Below, piece by piece: positions 1 through 8,532 of a stretch of DNA of 49,892 nt. The stretch covers positions 1-49,892 of the forward strand of contig NZ_BMNT01000052.1 of assembly GCF_014646695.1 (NCBI RefSeq), in the 5' to 3' direction. The DNA comes from Sphaerisporangium melleum (GTDB lineage: Bacteria > Actinomycetota > Actinomycetes > Streptosporangiales > Streptosporangiaceae). Below the pieces are notes generated by a model. It had not been told where the DNA came from. It saw only the letters and a program-made list of their open reading frames with translations, and made no database searches. The position numbers and the translations under genes are program-made. Positions within the stretch are counted from its first letter, which is position 1, and the number at the start of each line of letters is the position of its first letter.

Positions 1-1141
1 TGGTGGCGAACATGTCGGTCATCTTGAGCATCATCTTCAGCAGCAGACTCCGCCGGAAGAGCTGGTCGCGCATCCAGATCCCGGCGCGCGAAGCCGGGGC
101 CAGGAAACCGCCGGCGTTGCCGCCGCTGCGCGCGACCTTCGCGTACGGGCTCATCAGTTCCTCGTACCGGCCGAAGGCGGCGTGGTGGTCGCCACCGGCC
201 ATCGCCAGCTCACCGGCCAGCACGTACGCGCCGACCACCGCGATGCCGGTGCCGAACCCGCCCAGCGTGTTGCCGGAGACCGCGTCCCCGAGCAGCGCGA
301 CGCGACCCTGCGCATACCGACAGGTCCGCACCCGGCTGATCGTGTCGAGGTGCAGGTCCCGTGCCTCCCGCACCCGCGCGAGGATCTCCGGTGTACGCCA
401 TCCCATCCCGGCATAGGCGTCGATCACCAGGCGCTTCATCTCCTCGGCGTCGTACCGGTCGTAGGTGAGCTCCGGCGAGGCGAAGACGAAGAACGCGGGC
501 GCCTTGGGGCCGCCGAGCGAGACCATCCGCCCCGGCTCGTTGTACATCAAGCCCGTCCCGTCCCCATCGCCGTCCGGCCCGCCCGGCGGAAGCTCGGCCA
601 GGGCGTAGTAGTACCCGAGGAACTTCACGAAGTCGCGCTCTGGGCCGAAGGCCAGCCGCCGGACGTTGGAGTGGATGCCGTCCGCGCCCACGACCAGGTC
701 GAACGTACGGGGAGCGCCGCGCTCGAACGTCACATGGACGCCGTCCGCCGTGTCGGTCAGCGAGGTGATCGAGTCGCCGAACATGTACGCGCAGCCCGCG
801 GCCACACTCTCGTCGTACAGGATCTCCGACAGGTCGCCCCGCCGGATCTCCACGTCGCCGCCGGTGAACTCACCCGGCAGCACGGTGATCTGCCGGCCGT
901 CCGCGTCGACGATCCGCACGTCGGCGCCGCCGGTCTGCCTGCGCCGCACCTCCGCGAGGATGCCCATCCGCCGCAGCACCGACAGCTGGTCCTCACCCTT
1001 GAAGTCGATGGCCTGCCCGCCCGGGCGCGGACCCGGAGCCTTCTCCACGACGGTCACGCCGAACCCGTAGCGACGCAGCCACCACGCCAACGCCGGCCCG
1101 CCGACACCCGCACCCGAGATCAGAACGTTCGTGTTCTCCAT
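1..1141 (-). CDS. FAD-dependent monooxygenase, PHBH/TetX-like (partial, 3' end off the left edge)
   Basis: Reading leftward from an ATG at 1141 the frame stays open for 380 codons to the window edge, so the C-terminus is missing. The product opens with a Rossmann dinucleotide motif (GAGVGGPALA, about residues 10-19). It has the DG motif (GADGIHSNVR, about 152-161) and the FAD-ribityl GD motif (LLGDAVSGNTLGG, about 281-293). This order of motifs is that of class A flavoprotein hydroxylases, which use NAD(P)H and O2 to hydroxylate small aromatic or polyketide substrates in the cytoplasm. The substrate cannot be told from sequence. No clear ribosome binding site is visible. Family assignment is secure, specific function is not. 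Confidence 0.9.
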   Translation of the reverse strand, partial: MENTNVLISGAGVGGPALAWWLRRYGFGVTVVEKAPGPRPGGQAIDFKGEDQLSVLRRMGILAEVRRRQTGGADVRIVDADGRQITVLPGEFTGGDVEIRRGDLSEILYDESVAAGCAYMFGDSITSLTDTADGVHVTFERGAPRTFDLVVGADGIHSNVRRLAFGPERDFVKFLGYYYALAELPPGGPDGDGDGTGLMYNEPGRMVSLGGPKAPAFFVFASPELTYDRYDAEEMKRLVIDAYAGMGWRTPEILARVREARDLHLDTISRVRTCRYAQGRVALLGDAVSGNTLGGFGTGIAVVGAYVLAGELAMAGGDHHAAFGRYEELMSPYAKVARSGGNAGGFLAPASRAGIWMRDQLFRRSLLLKMMLKMTDMFAT

Positions 1142-1249
1142 GCCCCCGACCCTCCCGCCCCCCGCCGACACGGCACCGACACCCCACCGACACTCCCCCA
1201 CCCCCGTGTCGGCCGACGCCCGCAGCGGGCGGCCGCGCCCCCTTGCGGC

Positions 1250-1397
1250 CAACCGGCTGGGCATGCGGCCGTGCCCGCGGAGTCCTGGCGGCGGCCGTCA
1301 TGCAACACCGTCACAGGCTGTCCCAGCTCTGCCAGCAGCCGCTTAGCCAGCTCCTCCGTGAGGCGGCGGCCATGCCGCCTCGGCGCTTGGGGGTCAT
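1250..1397 (-). pseudogene. Remnant of a small gene downstream of the ParA remnant
   Basis: An ATG at 1397 overlaps the stop of the upstream ParA-like remnant (ATGA), as in a translationally coupled pair. The ATG frame closes after 28 residues. A neighbouring frame reads as coding-like (RRLTEELAKRLLAELGQPV, then VTVLHDGRR), which suggests a frameshift early in the gene. It could be the remains of a partition partner, but the family is not recognisable and this is inference. Confidence 0.3.
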
Positions 1398-1670
1398 GCG
1401 GTCACCCTGGGGTCAAGGGCAGAGAACTCGGCGGCGGCCTGGGCGTAGGCGGTGCCGGTGGCCACGATGGGCGCGCCGTGGCTCTGGGCGTACAGCTCAA
1501 GGCGAGGGAGGCGGGTGGCCAGGACGCTGTGCCCCTGCTCGGTCAGGACCACGGCGACTTCGTTGGTGCTGGCGGCGTTGGTCACGCACCGATTCAGCAA
1601 TACGCACGCGGCCAGCGGTTCGGCCCGCAAAGGTGTTAACCACCTCGACCACGGCCAGGACGGGCGCCAT
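1394..1670 (-). pseudogene. C-terminal remnant of a ParA-family ATPase, frameshifted
   Basis: The first frame (from ATG 1670) gives LAVVEVVNTFAG. It appears to continue in another frame as RAEPLAACVLLNRC, and then as a TRLPRLELYAQSHGAPI and TAYAQAAAEF stretch. That order (VNxF, LLNR, xTxIPRxxxxAxAxGxP, AxxY-AAAE) resembles the C-terminal third of ParA/Soj-type plasmid partition ATPases. No Walker A region remains upstream, and a shift near 1625-1635 breaks the frame. The stop overlaps the next remnant. Together with the truncated regulator to its right this looks like the scar of an integrated plasmid-like element. The match rests on pattern memory only. Confidence 0.4.
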
Positions 1671-1835
1671 GCGGTCTACCTTGACGGTGGTCGGCTATCA
1701 CGACCTCCGATCCAGGTGACCGCTGGCGCAACGGCCGCAGCATGACGACGTGGAGCGCGCGGTCAAGGGGCGGCAGACTTGCCAATTGACAGGACACGGC
1801 TGTCATCCACGTGTTCCCGCCGCGTACACGAAAAT

Positions 1836-1855
1836 GCGGCCCCTGACGGGGCCGC
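1836..1855 (-). terminator. Rho-independent terminator, leftward
   Basis: A perfect 8-bp stem (GCGGCCCC / GGGGCCGC) with a 4-nt loop. On the minus strand the stem is followed by ATTTT. It lies downstream of the DUF397 gene and behind a first hairpin at 1975-2002. Confidence 0.6.
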
Positions 1856-1884
1856 CCAGTTGACCGTGATCAACTTCGTGTGGC

Positions 1885-1904
1885 TCCATGGTAGCCACCA
1901 TGGA
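1885..1904. other. Perfect dyad TCCATGGT-N4-ACCATGGA
   Basis: An 8-bp perfect inverted repeat with a 4-nt spacer (AGCC), in the non-coding stretch between the ParA remnant and the DUF397 gene. It could be a protein-binding site left from the decayed element or part of a transcript end structure. The rest of 1671-2028 holds no recognisable gene. Confidence 0.4.
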
Positions 1905-1974
1905 ACGCACTTTCCCACCGTTTCAGCCGCAGCCGACGCTCCAGGGATCAACATGAGTGATCCGGAAACAGGGA

Positions 1975-2002
1975 AGAGCCCTGCGGAGTGAGCGAGGGCT
2001 CT
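1975..2002 (-). terminator. Hairpin terminator behind the DUF397 gene
   Basis: A perfect inverted repeat AGAGCCCT / AGGGCTCT with a 12-nt loop starts 27 bp after the DUF397 stop codon. It has no U-tract, which is common for actinomycete terminators. Confidence 0.5.
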
Positions 2003-2028
2003 CCCAATGTGATAGCCGGTCCGAGGGA

Positions 2029-2229
2029 TCAGACGTCCAGTACGCCGGTCTTGAGGCCGATTAGGAACGTTGACCACTGGGCCGGCGTGAGGACCAGGGC
2101 CGGGGCGTCCGGGTTCTTGCTGTCTCTGATCGCGACCAGACTCGGCAGGTTGGATGCGACCTCCACACAGTTGCCGTTGTCCGTGCTGTAGGTGCTCTTG
2201 CGCCACTGTGCGTCCCGAAGCTCACCCAC
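2029..2229 (-). CDS. DUF397 domain-containing protein
   Basis: A 66-residue protein with the family signature: WRKSTYSTDNGNCVEVA near the N-terminus (residues 9-25), then VAIRDSKNPDAPALVLTPAQWSTFL. DUF397 proteins in actinomycetes are small partners of Scr1/DUF5753 helix-turn-helix regulators and in some cases act as toxin-like or anti-regulator components. Its start overlaps the end of the DUF5753 gene by 8 bp, the usual arrangement for this pair, so the two are probably translationally coupled. The protein is full length for the family, although its partner is truncated. Confidence 0.9.
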   Translation of the reverse strand: MGELRDAQWRKSTYSTDNGNCVEVASNLPSLVAIRDSKNPDAPALVLTPAQWSTFLIGLKTGVLDV

Positions 2230-2560
2230 TTTGGCTCACCACTTCCTGTATGAGGCGGAGTGACTGTTTGAACGGTAAAGCCTCAGCACGCACCATGTCA
2301 TACCTGGCGGCGAGCTGAGCGATGGTCTGGCGATCGTTTACGGTCCGCCCGCTCGGCTGGGCGTCCGAGTAGGCGGCGTACGCGGCTCCGTTCCGTTCGG
2401 CGATGATGAACCCGCCTGCCAGCCCGCAGTGTTCGTCGGCATCGCAGGGCACGATCTGTATGGTCACGTTGGGCCGGTGGGCGACCTCCAGCAGAAACCG
2501 CAGTTGCTCCCGCATGACTTCCGCGCCGCCGATGCGACGTCGAATCACTGCCTCGTCCAT
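2222..2560 (-). CDS. DUF5753 (Scr1-family) regulator, N-terminally truncated
   Basis: The 112-residue ORF matches only the C-terminal DUF5753 part of Scr1-type regulators (DEAVIRRRIGG, VTIQIVPCD, GGFIIAE, and a final AL-SLRLIQEV segment). Full-length members are about 270-290 residues with an N-terminal XRE helix-turn-helix. Upstream in the same frame, family-like residues continue only to about GWAPRDKPPTTTFL before an in-frame TGA. No helix-turn-helix is found in the remaining 70 bp before the SARP gene. The start is given as the ATG at 2560, with no good ribosome binding site. It is probably a decayed gene whose product, if made, cannot bind DNA through its own HTH. Confidence 0.75.
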   Translation of the reverse strand: MDEAVIRRRIGGAEVMREQLRFLLEVAHRPNVTIQIVPCDADEHCGLAGGFIIAERNGAAYAAYSDAQPSGRTVNDRQTIAQLAARYDMVRAEALPFKQSLRLIQEVVSQSG

Positions 2561-2644
2561 GAGGAAGGTGGTCGTCGGAGGCTTGTCCCTGGGAGCCCAT
2601 CCTCATCCCCGGCCTTCTCCAGTCTGAGGCGTACGCACGCTCAA

Positions 2645-5600
2645 CTACGAAGTACTTCGGCGTCTTCCTCTTCTTCTAGCCACGGTCTCAGGTGCTAGGG
2701 CCTGGGTGGCTTGGGGGTGGGGGAGGGCGGCGGCTGCGGCGAAGTGGGTGGCGAAGGCGTGGGGGCCGATCAGGTCGGTGGCGCCGGCGGCGACCCGGGC
2801 CACGTCGGCGTCGCCGGCGACCGCCGTGCCGCGTAGCGCCACGCCGATGCCGAGGAGGAAGGCCGCCCGCTCCCCCGCGCCGGTCAGCAGGGCCGCTCCC
2901 GCGCAGCCCTCGGCGACGTCGGCGAGGTCGGCCGCCGCCGCTCCCGTCGTGCGGGCCAGGCGCAGCGCCTCGCCGTGGTACCGCTCGGCCTCGGCGCGGT
3001 CGCCTTCGGCCTCGGCCAGCCGGCCGAGCGCGGTGTGCACCGCCGTCCTGATGCCGTCGGCGCCGAAGCCGCCGCCCGCGGCCGAGAGGGCCGCGTCGTA
3101 GCGTCGCCGGGCCTCGTCGTGGTCCCCGGACCGGCGGGCCAGCTCGCCCAAGCCGAGTTCCACGGACGGGGACCGGCCTGCCGGGCCGGTGACCCGGGCC
3201 AGGTCGGCGGCACGGTCCAGGTCGGCGCGAGCCGCGGCGAGGTCGCCCTCACGCATCAGGCCGGCGGCCCTGCGCCACAGTACGTCCACCATCTCGTCCA
3301 GGGCGCCGAGCTGCTCGTGCAGGTCGAGTGCCCGCGCCCACAACCGCCTCGCCCGTTCCCACTCGCCGCGCCGGCCGGCGATCAGCCCGAGCCATTCCAT
3401 CGCCTGGGCCATGCCCCACCGCTCCCCGAGGTCACCGAAAGCGGCCAGCGCCGACGCCAGCCCGCGCTCGGCGCCGGCGGTCTCTCCGTCGATCAGGAGC
3501 AGCAGCGACTCGCCGAGCCGGGAGGTGGCCCTGCTCCACGGGTCGGCGCCGAGCATCCGCGCCCGCCGGTCGACGTCCCCGGCGCCGGGCGGCCCGGCGG
3601 CCATCCCCCACAGGGCGTTGAGGAAGGGGTAGCGCACCGCTCCGCTCAGCGATCGCATGATCTCCTCGGCGCGCGCCCACCGCTCCGGGGTGGCGTGCGG
3701 CACGGTCTGCAGCACGCACAGGACGTACTCCTCCGCAAGCCCGGCGGGCGGCTCGGCGCCGAACCGGTCGAGCAGGCGGAGCGCGAAGGACGTCGCCTGG
3801 CCGCGCCGCCCGCTCAGCCACCAGTACGCCGACAGCGCCGCGACCAGCCGCAGCCCGTTCTCGGGTTCGTCTTCGGCGGCGTGACGCAGCGCGGCGCCGA
3901 GGTTGGCGTGTTCGGCCGACAGTCGTGCCAGCCAGTCGAGCTGCTCGGCCCGGCGCAGCCCGGGGTCGGCGCGTCGCGCCAGGTCGAGGTAGCAGGCGGC
4001 GTGCGCGGACCGCACCCGGCTCTGCTCGCCCGACTCTTCCAGCCGCTGCGCGCAGAACAGCCGGATGGTGTCCAGCATGCGATAACGCCCGCCTTCTGCC
4101 TCGACGAGCGACTTGTCGACCAGGTCGGCGAGCAGCTCGGCGGAGCCGCAGACCCGCTCGACGGCAGAAAGAGTGGCGCCGCCGGCGAACACCGAGAACC
4201 GGCGGGCGAGCGCCTGCTCCTCGGGCGTGAGCAGGCTCCAGCTCCAGTCCACCACCGCGTGCAGGGTGCGGTGGCGCGCGGCGGCGGTGCGGTCGCCCTT
4301 GGACAGCAGGGCGAAACGCCCGTGCTCGGCCAGCCGGGCGGCGATCTCGCCGGCGTCGAACGCGCGCAGCCGCGCGGCCGCCAGCTCGATGGCCAGCGGC
4401 AGGCCCTCCAGCGCGACGCAGATCTCGGCGAACTCCGGCCGCATCGTCACGCCGGGCCGCACGGTGGCGGCCCGTTCCAGGAACAGCCGTACGGCGGGAT
4501 AACCGAGCGCGGCGGCCTCGTCCGTGCCCGGGGGCGGCACCGCGAGCGGCGGCACCGGGACGAGGGTCTCGCCGGTGATGCCGAGCGGCTCGCGGCTGGT
4601 GCACAGCACGGCCAGCGACGGGCAGGCGTCGAGCAGCCGGCGGGTGAGCGCGGCGGCGCCCGCGACCAGGTGCTCGCAGTTGTCCAGGATGAGCAGCAGC
4701 TCGCGGTCGGCGAGCGCCACGAGCAGCCGCTCTTCCGGGTCGCCGCCGCCGGTCAGAGACGAGTGCAGCCCCGTCTCGCGCAGGCCGAGGGCCGCGAGCA
4801 CCGCCAGGGCGATCCGGCCGTCGTCGGCGGCGGCCGACAGGTCCACGAAACAGGTCTCCCGCCCCTGGCGGCGGGCGGCCTCGACGGCGAGCCGGGTCTT
4901 GCCGGTGCCGCCGGGGCCGGTCAGGGTGACCAGGCGGCGGTCGCGGAGCGCGTCGATGCGGGCCAGCTCGTCCTCGCGTCCGACGAAGCCGGTGAGCGGC
5001 GCGGGCAGCCGGGACGGCGCGCGCCGCCGCACCTCGCCTGCGTCGCCGCCGCCGTCACCCTCGCGCAGGAGGGTCAGGTGGAGCGCGGAGAGCTGCGGCG
5101 AGGGGTCTGCGCCCAGCTCGTCCGCGAGCAGCCGCCGCGCGTCCGCGAAGACGGCGAGCGCCGCGGCTCGCTGCCCTTCGGCGTGCAGGGCCCGCATGAG
5201 CTGGCCGGTCAGGCGCTCGCGCAGCGGGTGGGCGGCCACCAGCCGCCGCAGTTCGGCGGAGGAGGTGCCCGCGGGCAGGGCCAGCTCGGCCTCGGCGAGG
5301 TCTTCGCGGGCCGACAGCCGCAGTTCCTCCAGCCGGGACGCCTGCGGCGGGGCGAACGGCGCGTCCGCCACGTCGGCCAGGGCCGGGCCGCGCCACAGCG
5401 CGAGCGCCTCGCGCAGCACGGCGGCGGCCTGGTCGTACCGGCCGGCCGCGACCCACTCGCGGCCCTCGCGGGCCAGCAGTTCGAAGCGGTGCGCGTCGAC
5501 GTCCGAGGGGTCGGCGGCGAGCCGGTAGCCCGCGTCGTGGAACTCGATGGTGCCGGGAGGGAGCACTCTGCGCAGCCGGGACACATGGGCCTGGACGGCG

Positions 5601-5782
5601 CCCGCCGCGTCGGCGGGCGGCCGGTCGCCGTACTGGCCGTCGATCAGCCGCGCCACGCTGACCGGCCGACCGGCGTCGAGCAGGAGCAGGGCGAGCAGCG
5701 CACGCGGCCGGGGACCGGCCACGGGGATCGGCTCCCCCGCCTCCGTACGCACCTCGACCGGCCCGAGGATGCCGAACCGCAC
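2645..5782 (-). CDS. AfsR/SARP-type transcriptional regulator (wHTH-BTAD-NB-ARC-TPR)
   Basis: About 1045 residues. The first 75 form the OmpR-like winged helix of SARPs, starting VRFGILGPVEV. Residues about 95-240 are the bacterial transcriptional activation domain, ending in the DELGADPSPQL signature. A STAND/NB-ARC ATPase follows, with Walker A GPGGTGKT near 289 and Walker B LLLILDNCEH near 364. The rest is TPR-like alpha-helical repeat. Such proteins activate secondary-metabolite or morphological genes after a nucleotide-dependent switch. Two adjacent starts are possible, TTG 5785 and GTG 5782, and GTG is chosen. The gene is monocistronic and its target is unknown. A SARP usually sits beside its cluster, but no intact cluster touches it here. 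Confidence 0.92.
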   Translation of the reverse strand: MRFGILGPVEVRTEAGEPIPVAGPRPRALLALLLLDAGRPVSVARLIDGQYGDRPPADAAGAVQAHVSRLRRVLPPGTIEFHDAGYRLAADPSDVDAHRFELLAREGREWVAAGRYDQAAAVLREALALWRGPALADVADAPFAPPQASRLEELRLSAREDLAEAELALPAGTSSAELRRLVAAHPLRERLTGQLMRALHAEGQRAAALAVFADARRLLADELGADPSPQLSALHLTLLREGDGGGDAGEVRRRAPSRLPAPLTGFVGREDELARIDALRDRRLVTLTGPGGTGKTRLAVEAARRQGRETCFVDLSAAADDGRIALAVLAALGLRETGLHSSLTGGGDPEERLLVALADRELLLILDNCEHLVAGAAALTRRLLDACPSLAVLCTSREPLGITGETLVPVPPLAVPPPGTDEAAALGYPAVRLFLERAATVRPGVTMRPEFAEICVALEGLPLAIELAAARLRAFDAGEIAARLAEHGRFALLSKGDRTAAARHRTLHAVVDWSWSLLTPEEQALARRFSVFAGGATLSAVERVCGSAELLADLVDKSLVEAEGGRYRMLDTIRLFCAQRLEESGEQSRVRSAHAACYLDLARRADPGLRRAEQLDWLARLSAEHANLGAALRHAAEDEPENGLRLVAALSAYWWLSGRRGQATSFALRLLDRFGAEPPAGLAEEYVLCVLQTVPHATPERWARAEEIMRSLSGAVRYPFLNALWGMAAGPPGAGDVDRRARMLGADPWSRATSRLGESLLLLIDGETAGAERGLASALAAFGDLGERWGMAQAMEWLGLIAGRRGEWERARRLWARALDLHEQLGALDEMVDVLWRRAAGLMREGDLAAARADLDRAADLARVTGPAGRSPSVELGLGELARRSGDHDEARRRYDAALSAAGGGFGADGIRTAVHTALGRLAEAEGDRAEAERYHGEALRLARTTGAAAADLADVAEGCAGAALLTGAGERAAFLLGIGVALRGTAVAGDADVARVAAGATDLIGPHAFATHFAAAAALPHPQATQALAPETVARRRGRRRSTS

Positions 5783-6152
5783 CAATCGATCGTATTACCC
5801 CGGATCACCCGTCCTCCGCGCCGAACCCGTCCCTTCCGAGCGGACCGGCGGCCCGTTCGGCCATCCCCAGTCGCCCCCGGACACGCCCGCCCGGCGGGAC
5901 TCCCCCAGTGCCGCCCTGCGCAGGACCGGTCGGCCACGCCACCCGACCGCCCGTACCCGCGCCGTACCGGTCCCGGAGGCACACGGAACCCGGTTCGCCC
6001 GGCCCTCGTACCGGCCCCAGCCCACAGCAGGTGCGACCGGCTTGCTCGGGTTCCGATGCCGCCGCACCCCGGTTGACCAGGTGCCGCACGACTTCTGGTC
6101 CTGGGTGGTGCTGAAAATTTCATATCGGTCTCGTTCGCTGCGTGGCCAGTTC

Positions 6153-6174
6153 CGGACATCTCCTGACATGTCCG
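6153..6174. promoter_or_regulatory. Dyad CGGACAT-N8-ATGTCCG upstream of the CBM2 gene
   Basis: A perfect 7-bp inverted repeat with an 8-bp spacer lies 66 bp upstream of the putative -35 element of the CBM2 gene. The size and symmetry suit a dimeric repressor or activator. The cognate protein is unknown. Confidence 0.4.
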
Positions 6175-6239
6175 CCGAGATCCTGGGCTCGCCCGTCCAT
6201 CTGGGGGCGCGCGAGCCCGGTGGTCGCCCTGAAATTCGC

Positions 6240-6269
6240 TGTACACCGCGGTGAGCACGCGCTGAATCT
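6240..6269 (+). promoter_or_regulatory. Promoter-like motif TGTACA-N18-GAATCT, shared with the GH6 gene
   Basis: CGCTGTACA followed 18 bp later by GAATCTG, 81 bp before the CBM2 start codon. Nearly the same pair with a 17-bp spacer lies upstream of the GH6 gene at 10138-10166. The spacing fits -35 and -10 boxes of a sigma-70-class promoter. Confidence 0.5.
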
Positions 6270-6350
6270 GTTAAGCGAGCGGCCCTCACGTACGCGGGCG
6301 AGTGTGTGCCGACGGCCGCCCTTCATCCCTTCCAGCTCAAGGAGCGACTC

Positions 6351-7175
6351 ATGGAACTCGGCAGGAATCGAGCAGCGCGCGGCATCGGGGCGGTGGCGGC
6401 GGCGACGACGCTGCTCGCGGGCGGGTTGATACTCGGTACCATGACCGCCGCGCGGGCCGCGCCCGCGTGCGAGGTGACCTACACCGTCAACCAGTGGGGC
6501 ACCGGAGCGGGCGGCTTCCTCGCCATGCTCGACATCCGCAACAGCGAGCCGGTCACCCCCGGCTGGACGCTGAACTTCACCTTCCCGGGATCGCAGAAGG
6601 TCACGTCGGGCTTCCTGGCCCAGTGGAGCCAGTCCGGCGCCGACGTCACGGCGAAGAGCAACGCCTGGGGGCCGTCCGGCACCTCGTTCACCATCGGGTT
6701 CAACGGCGCCTGGACCGGAAGCAACCCGCCGCCGACGGCCTTCACCCTGAACGGCGTGTCCTGCAAGGTCACTCTGGTGCCGAGCCCGTCGCCGAGCCCG
6801 AGCCCCACACCGACGCCCCCGGCACCGCTGCGCATCCTGATCTCGCCGGCCTCGATCACCGTGCGCGAGGGGCGGTCGGCGAGCGTCCAGGTCACCCTCA
6901 GCCGGCAGCCTCCGGGCAACGTCACCGTCGGCACCGCGCGGGTGTACGGCGACGCCGACCTCAGCCAGTCCGGGTCGATCACCTTCACCCCGGCCAACTG
7001 GAACGTCCCGCAGTTGATCACGGTGACCGCGGCCGAGGACGCCGACACGGAGAACGGCACGGCCACCTTCGACTCGCGCAGCAGCCAGATCAGCGGCAGC
7101 AGTGCCGTGCTGTGGCAGGCCACCGAGTCCGACAACGACCTGCCGACTCCGACACCCGCTCCCCCCGCGAAGTGA
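6351..7175 (+). CDS. Secreted CBM2 and Calx-beta-like carbohydrate-binding protein
   Basis: 274 residues. The signal peptide (1-36) has an RNR-AAR n-region, a hydrophobic core and an ARA-AP cleavage site. Residues about 38-143 form a family 2 carbohydrate-binding module: paired cysteines (ACEVTY and VSCKV), the NQW motif and the WTLNFTFP strand, typical of cellulose- or xylan-binding CBM2. A PSPSPSPTPTP linker leads to a Calx-beta-like domain (about 155-260, with SITVREG and ITFTPANWNVPQLITVTA). There is no catalytic domain. The start is set by AAGGAG 6 bp upstream, although the frame is open further left. It probably binds plant cell-wall polysaccharide outside the cell. A promoter motif shared with the GH6 gene suggests co-expression. 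Confidence 0.88.
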   Translation: MELGRNRAARGIGAVAAATTLLAGGLILGTMTAARAAPACEVTYTVNQWGTGAGGFLAMLDIRNSEPVTPGWTLNFTFPGSQKVTSGFLAQWSQSGADVTAKSNAWGPSGTSFTIGFNGAWTGSNPPPTAFTLNGVSCKVTLVPSPSPSPSPTPTPPAPLRILISPASITVREGRSASVQVTLSRQPPGNVTVGTARVYGDADLSQSGSITFTPANWNVPQLITVTAAEDADTENGTATFDSRSSQISGSSAVLWQATESDNDLPTPTPAPPAK

Positions 7176-7461
7176 CCGGCCGCGCACTACTCGGCGGCCC
7201 GTGACCCGAGTACCGCCGGCGCCCGCGCCCTGACGGGGGTCGGCCGGCCACGGAACCACGGCCATGAGCGTCCGCGGGCACCCTCGGCCAGGCTTTCGCC
7301 ATGGCGCGGGAGTCCCGCGGGCGCCCTGCCGTGCCGAGCCCGCACGCCCCGGCCGGCTTTCGCCGAGCCGAGGCGTGCCACGGGCACGGTACGCACGCCG
7401 CCTGGCCGATGCCCTGCACGCGACGGGCCCACGAGCAGGGCAAGACAGGACGGGCGGCGGG

Positions 7462-8532
7462 TCAGGCGCGCGGGCCGTCGTACTGCTTGGGCAGCTTGAA
7501 GCCGCGTGTGGCGAGCACTCCGCGCAGCCGGTCGGGGTAGTCGGTGATGAGGCCGTCCACCCCGTCGTCGATGAGCTTGTTCATGGTGGGCTCGTCGTCG
7601 ACGGTCCAGGGGATGATCTTGATACCGAGCGCGTGCGCCTGGTCCACCATGGCCTTGGTGACGTAGGGCCGGTACCCGGGGTCGGTGATCTTCCCGTTCT
7701 GCGGGAAGCCGTGGACGGGCGAGAACGCCGAGGCGCCGAACGACTTGATCGCCTTCAGCGGGTCGCCGCCGAAGTCGTCGATGTCGATGCCGCCCAGCCA
7801 CGGCGAGGCGCCGGGCTGCCCGGTCTGCAGGAAGTCGTAGTTGGTGAGCGCCACCAGCGGCAGGTGCGGCTCCACCTGGCGCATGCGCATGAGCGAGCCC
7901 CAGTCGAAGCTCTGGATGGTGACCCGGTTCTTCATGTGCGCGCGGCGGATCTCGTCGGCGGCGACCTGGACGAACTGCTCGCGCGGCGCGGTCTGCTCCG
8001 GTGCGCCGGCCTCCACCTTGGTCTCCACGTTCAGCATCACGTCGTTGGCGCGGAAGCGCTTGACCAGGTCGAAGACCTGGCTCAGCAGCGGCATACGCGC
8101 GCCGGGCGAGGGACGCTGGCCGGGGAACTCCGGCAGCGGGGTCGAGCCGCAGTCGAGTGACCAGACCTGGGCGAGGGTGAGGTCCTTGATGTACTTGCCG
8201 ACGTAGGGGTACTCGGGATCGCCGGGGGTGACCGGCCCGGTGTCACGGCACTTGCGGCCGTCCACCTTGCGGTCGTGGGTGACGACGGCCTTGCCGTCCT
8301 CGGTGATCTGGAGGTCCAGCTCCAGCGTGCTGACGCCGACGCGCAGGCCGTTGGCGAAGGAGTCCAGCGTGCTCTCCACCACCAGCCCCAGCCCGCCGCG
8401 GTGTGCCTGCAGGTCGAAGCTCTTGGGGTGGTGGCCGGAGACCCCGGGGTCGGCCAGCGCCGTACCCGGTGCGGCCACGGCCGCGAGGCCGGCGAGGACG
8501 GCGGCAGCGGCGGCCGAGCGAATACCGATCAT
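7462..8532 (-). CDS. Secreted glycerophosphodiester phosphodiesterase
   Basis: 356 residues with a signal peptide (1-27, cleavage near ALA-DP). The GDPD TIM-barrel motifs are present: QAHRGG near 43-48 with the catalytic His, ESTLDSF, ELDLQITEDGKAVVTHD with the metal-binding Glu/Asp and second His, LNVETK, IQSFDW, and the C-terminal IIPWTVDDEPTMNKLIDDGVDGLITDYPDRL. The enzyme hydrolyses glycerophosphodiesters to an alcohol and glycerol-3-phosphate, for example from lipid head groups or teichoic acids, outside the membrane. It is convergent with the CBM2 gene and separated from it by 286 bp that hold no gene, only a weak GC hairpin near 7303-7325. Confidence 0.93.
   Translation of the reverse strand: MIGIRSAAAAAVLAGLAAVAAPGTALADPGVSGHHPKSFDLQAHRGGLGLVVESTLDSFANGLRVGVSTLELDLQITEDGKAVVTHDRKVDGRKCRDTGPVTPGDPEYPYVGKYIKDLTLAQVWSLDCGSTPLPEFPGQRPSPGARMPLLSQVFDLVKRFRANDVMLNVETKVEAGAPEQTAPREQFVQVAADEIRRAHMKNRVTIQSFDWGSLMRMRQVEPHLPLVALTNYDFLQTGQPGASPWLGGIDIDDFGGDPLKAIKSFGASAFSPVHGFPQNGKITDPGYRPYVTKAMVDQAHALGIKIIPWTVDDEPTMNKLIDDGVDGLITDYPDRLRGVLATRGFKLPKQYDGPRA

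Larger units (their letters stand above)
5783..6350. other. Divergent intergenic region, SARP / CBM2 genes
   Basis: No convincing gene in 568 bp. It must hold the leftward SARP promoter and the rightward CBM2 promoter. Visible elements are a 7-bp dyad at 6153-6174, a promoter-like motif at 6240-6269 and the CBM2 ribosome binding site AAGGAG at 6339-6344. Confidence 0.6.

Noticed and set aside
182-1639. A 485-codon plus-strand frame over the monooxygenase
   Set aside because: It is antisense to the FAD monooxygenase, whose motifs are unambiguous.
2975-6076. A 1033-codon open frame on the plus strand
   Set aside because: It is antisense to the SARP gene and is Gly/Arg/Pro/Gln-rich with no family pattern. 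Such frames arise on the opposite strand of high-GC genes.
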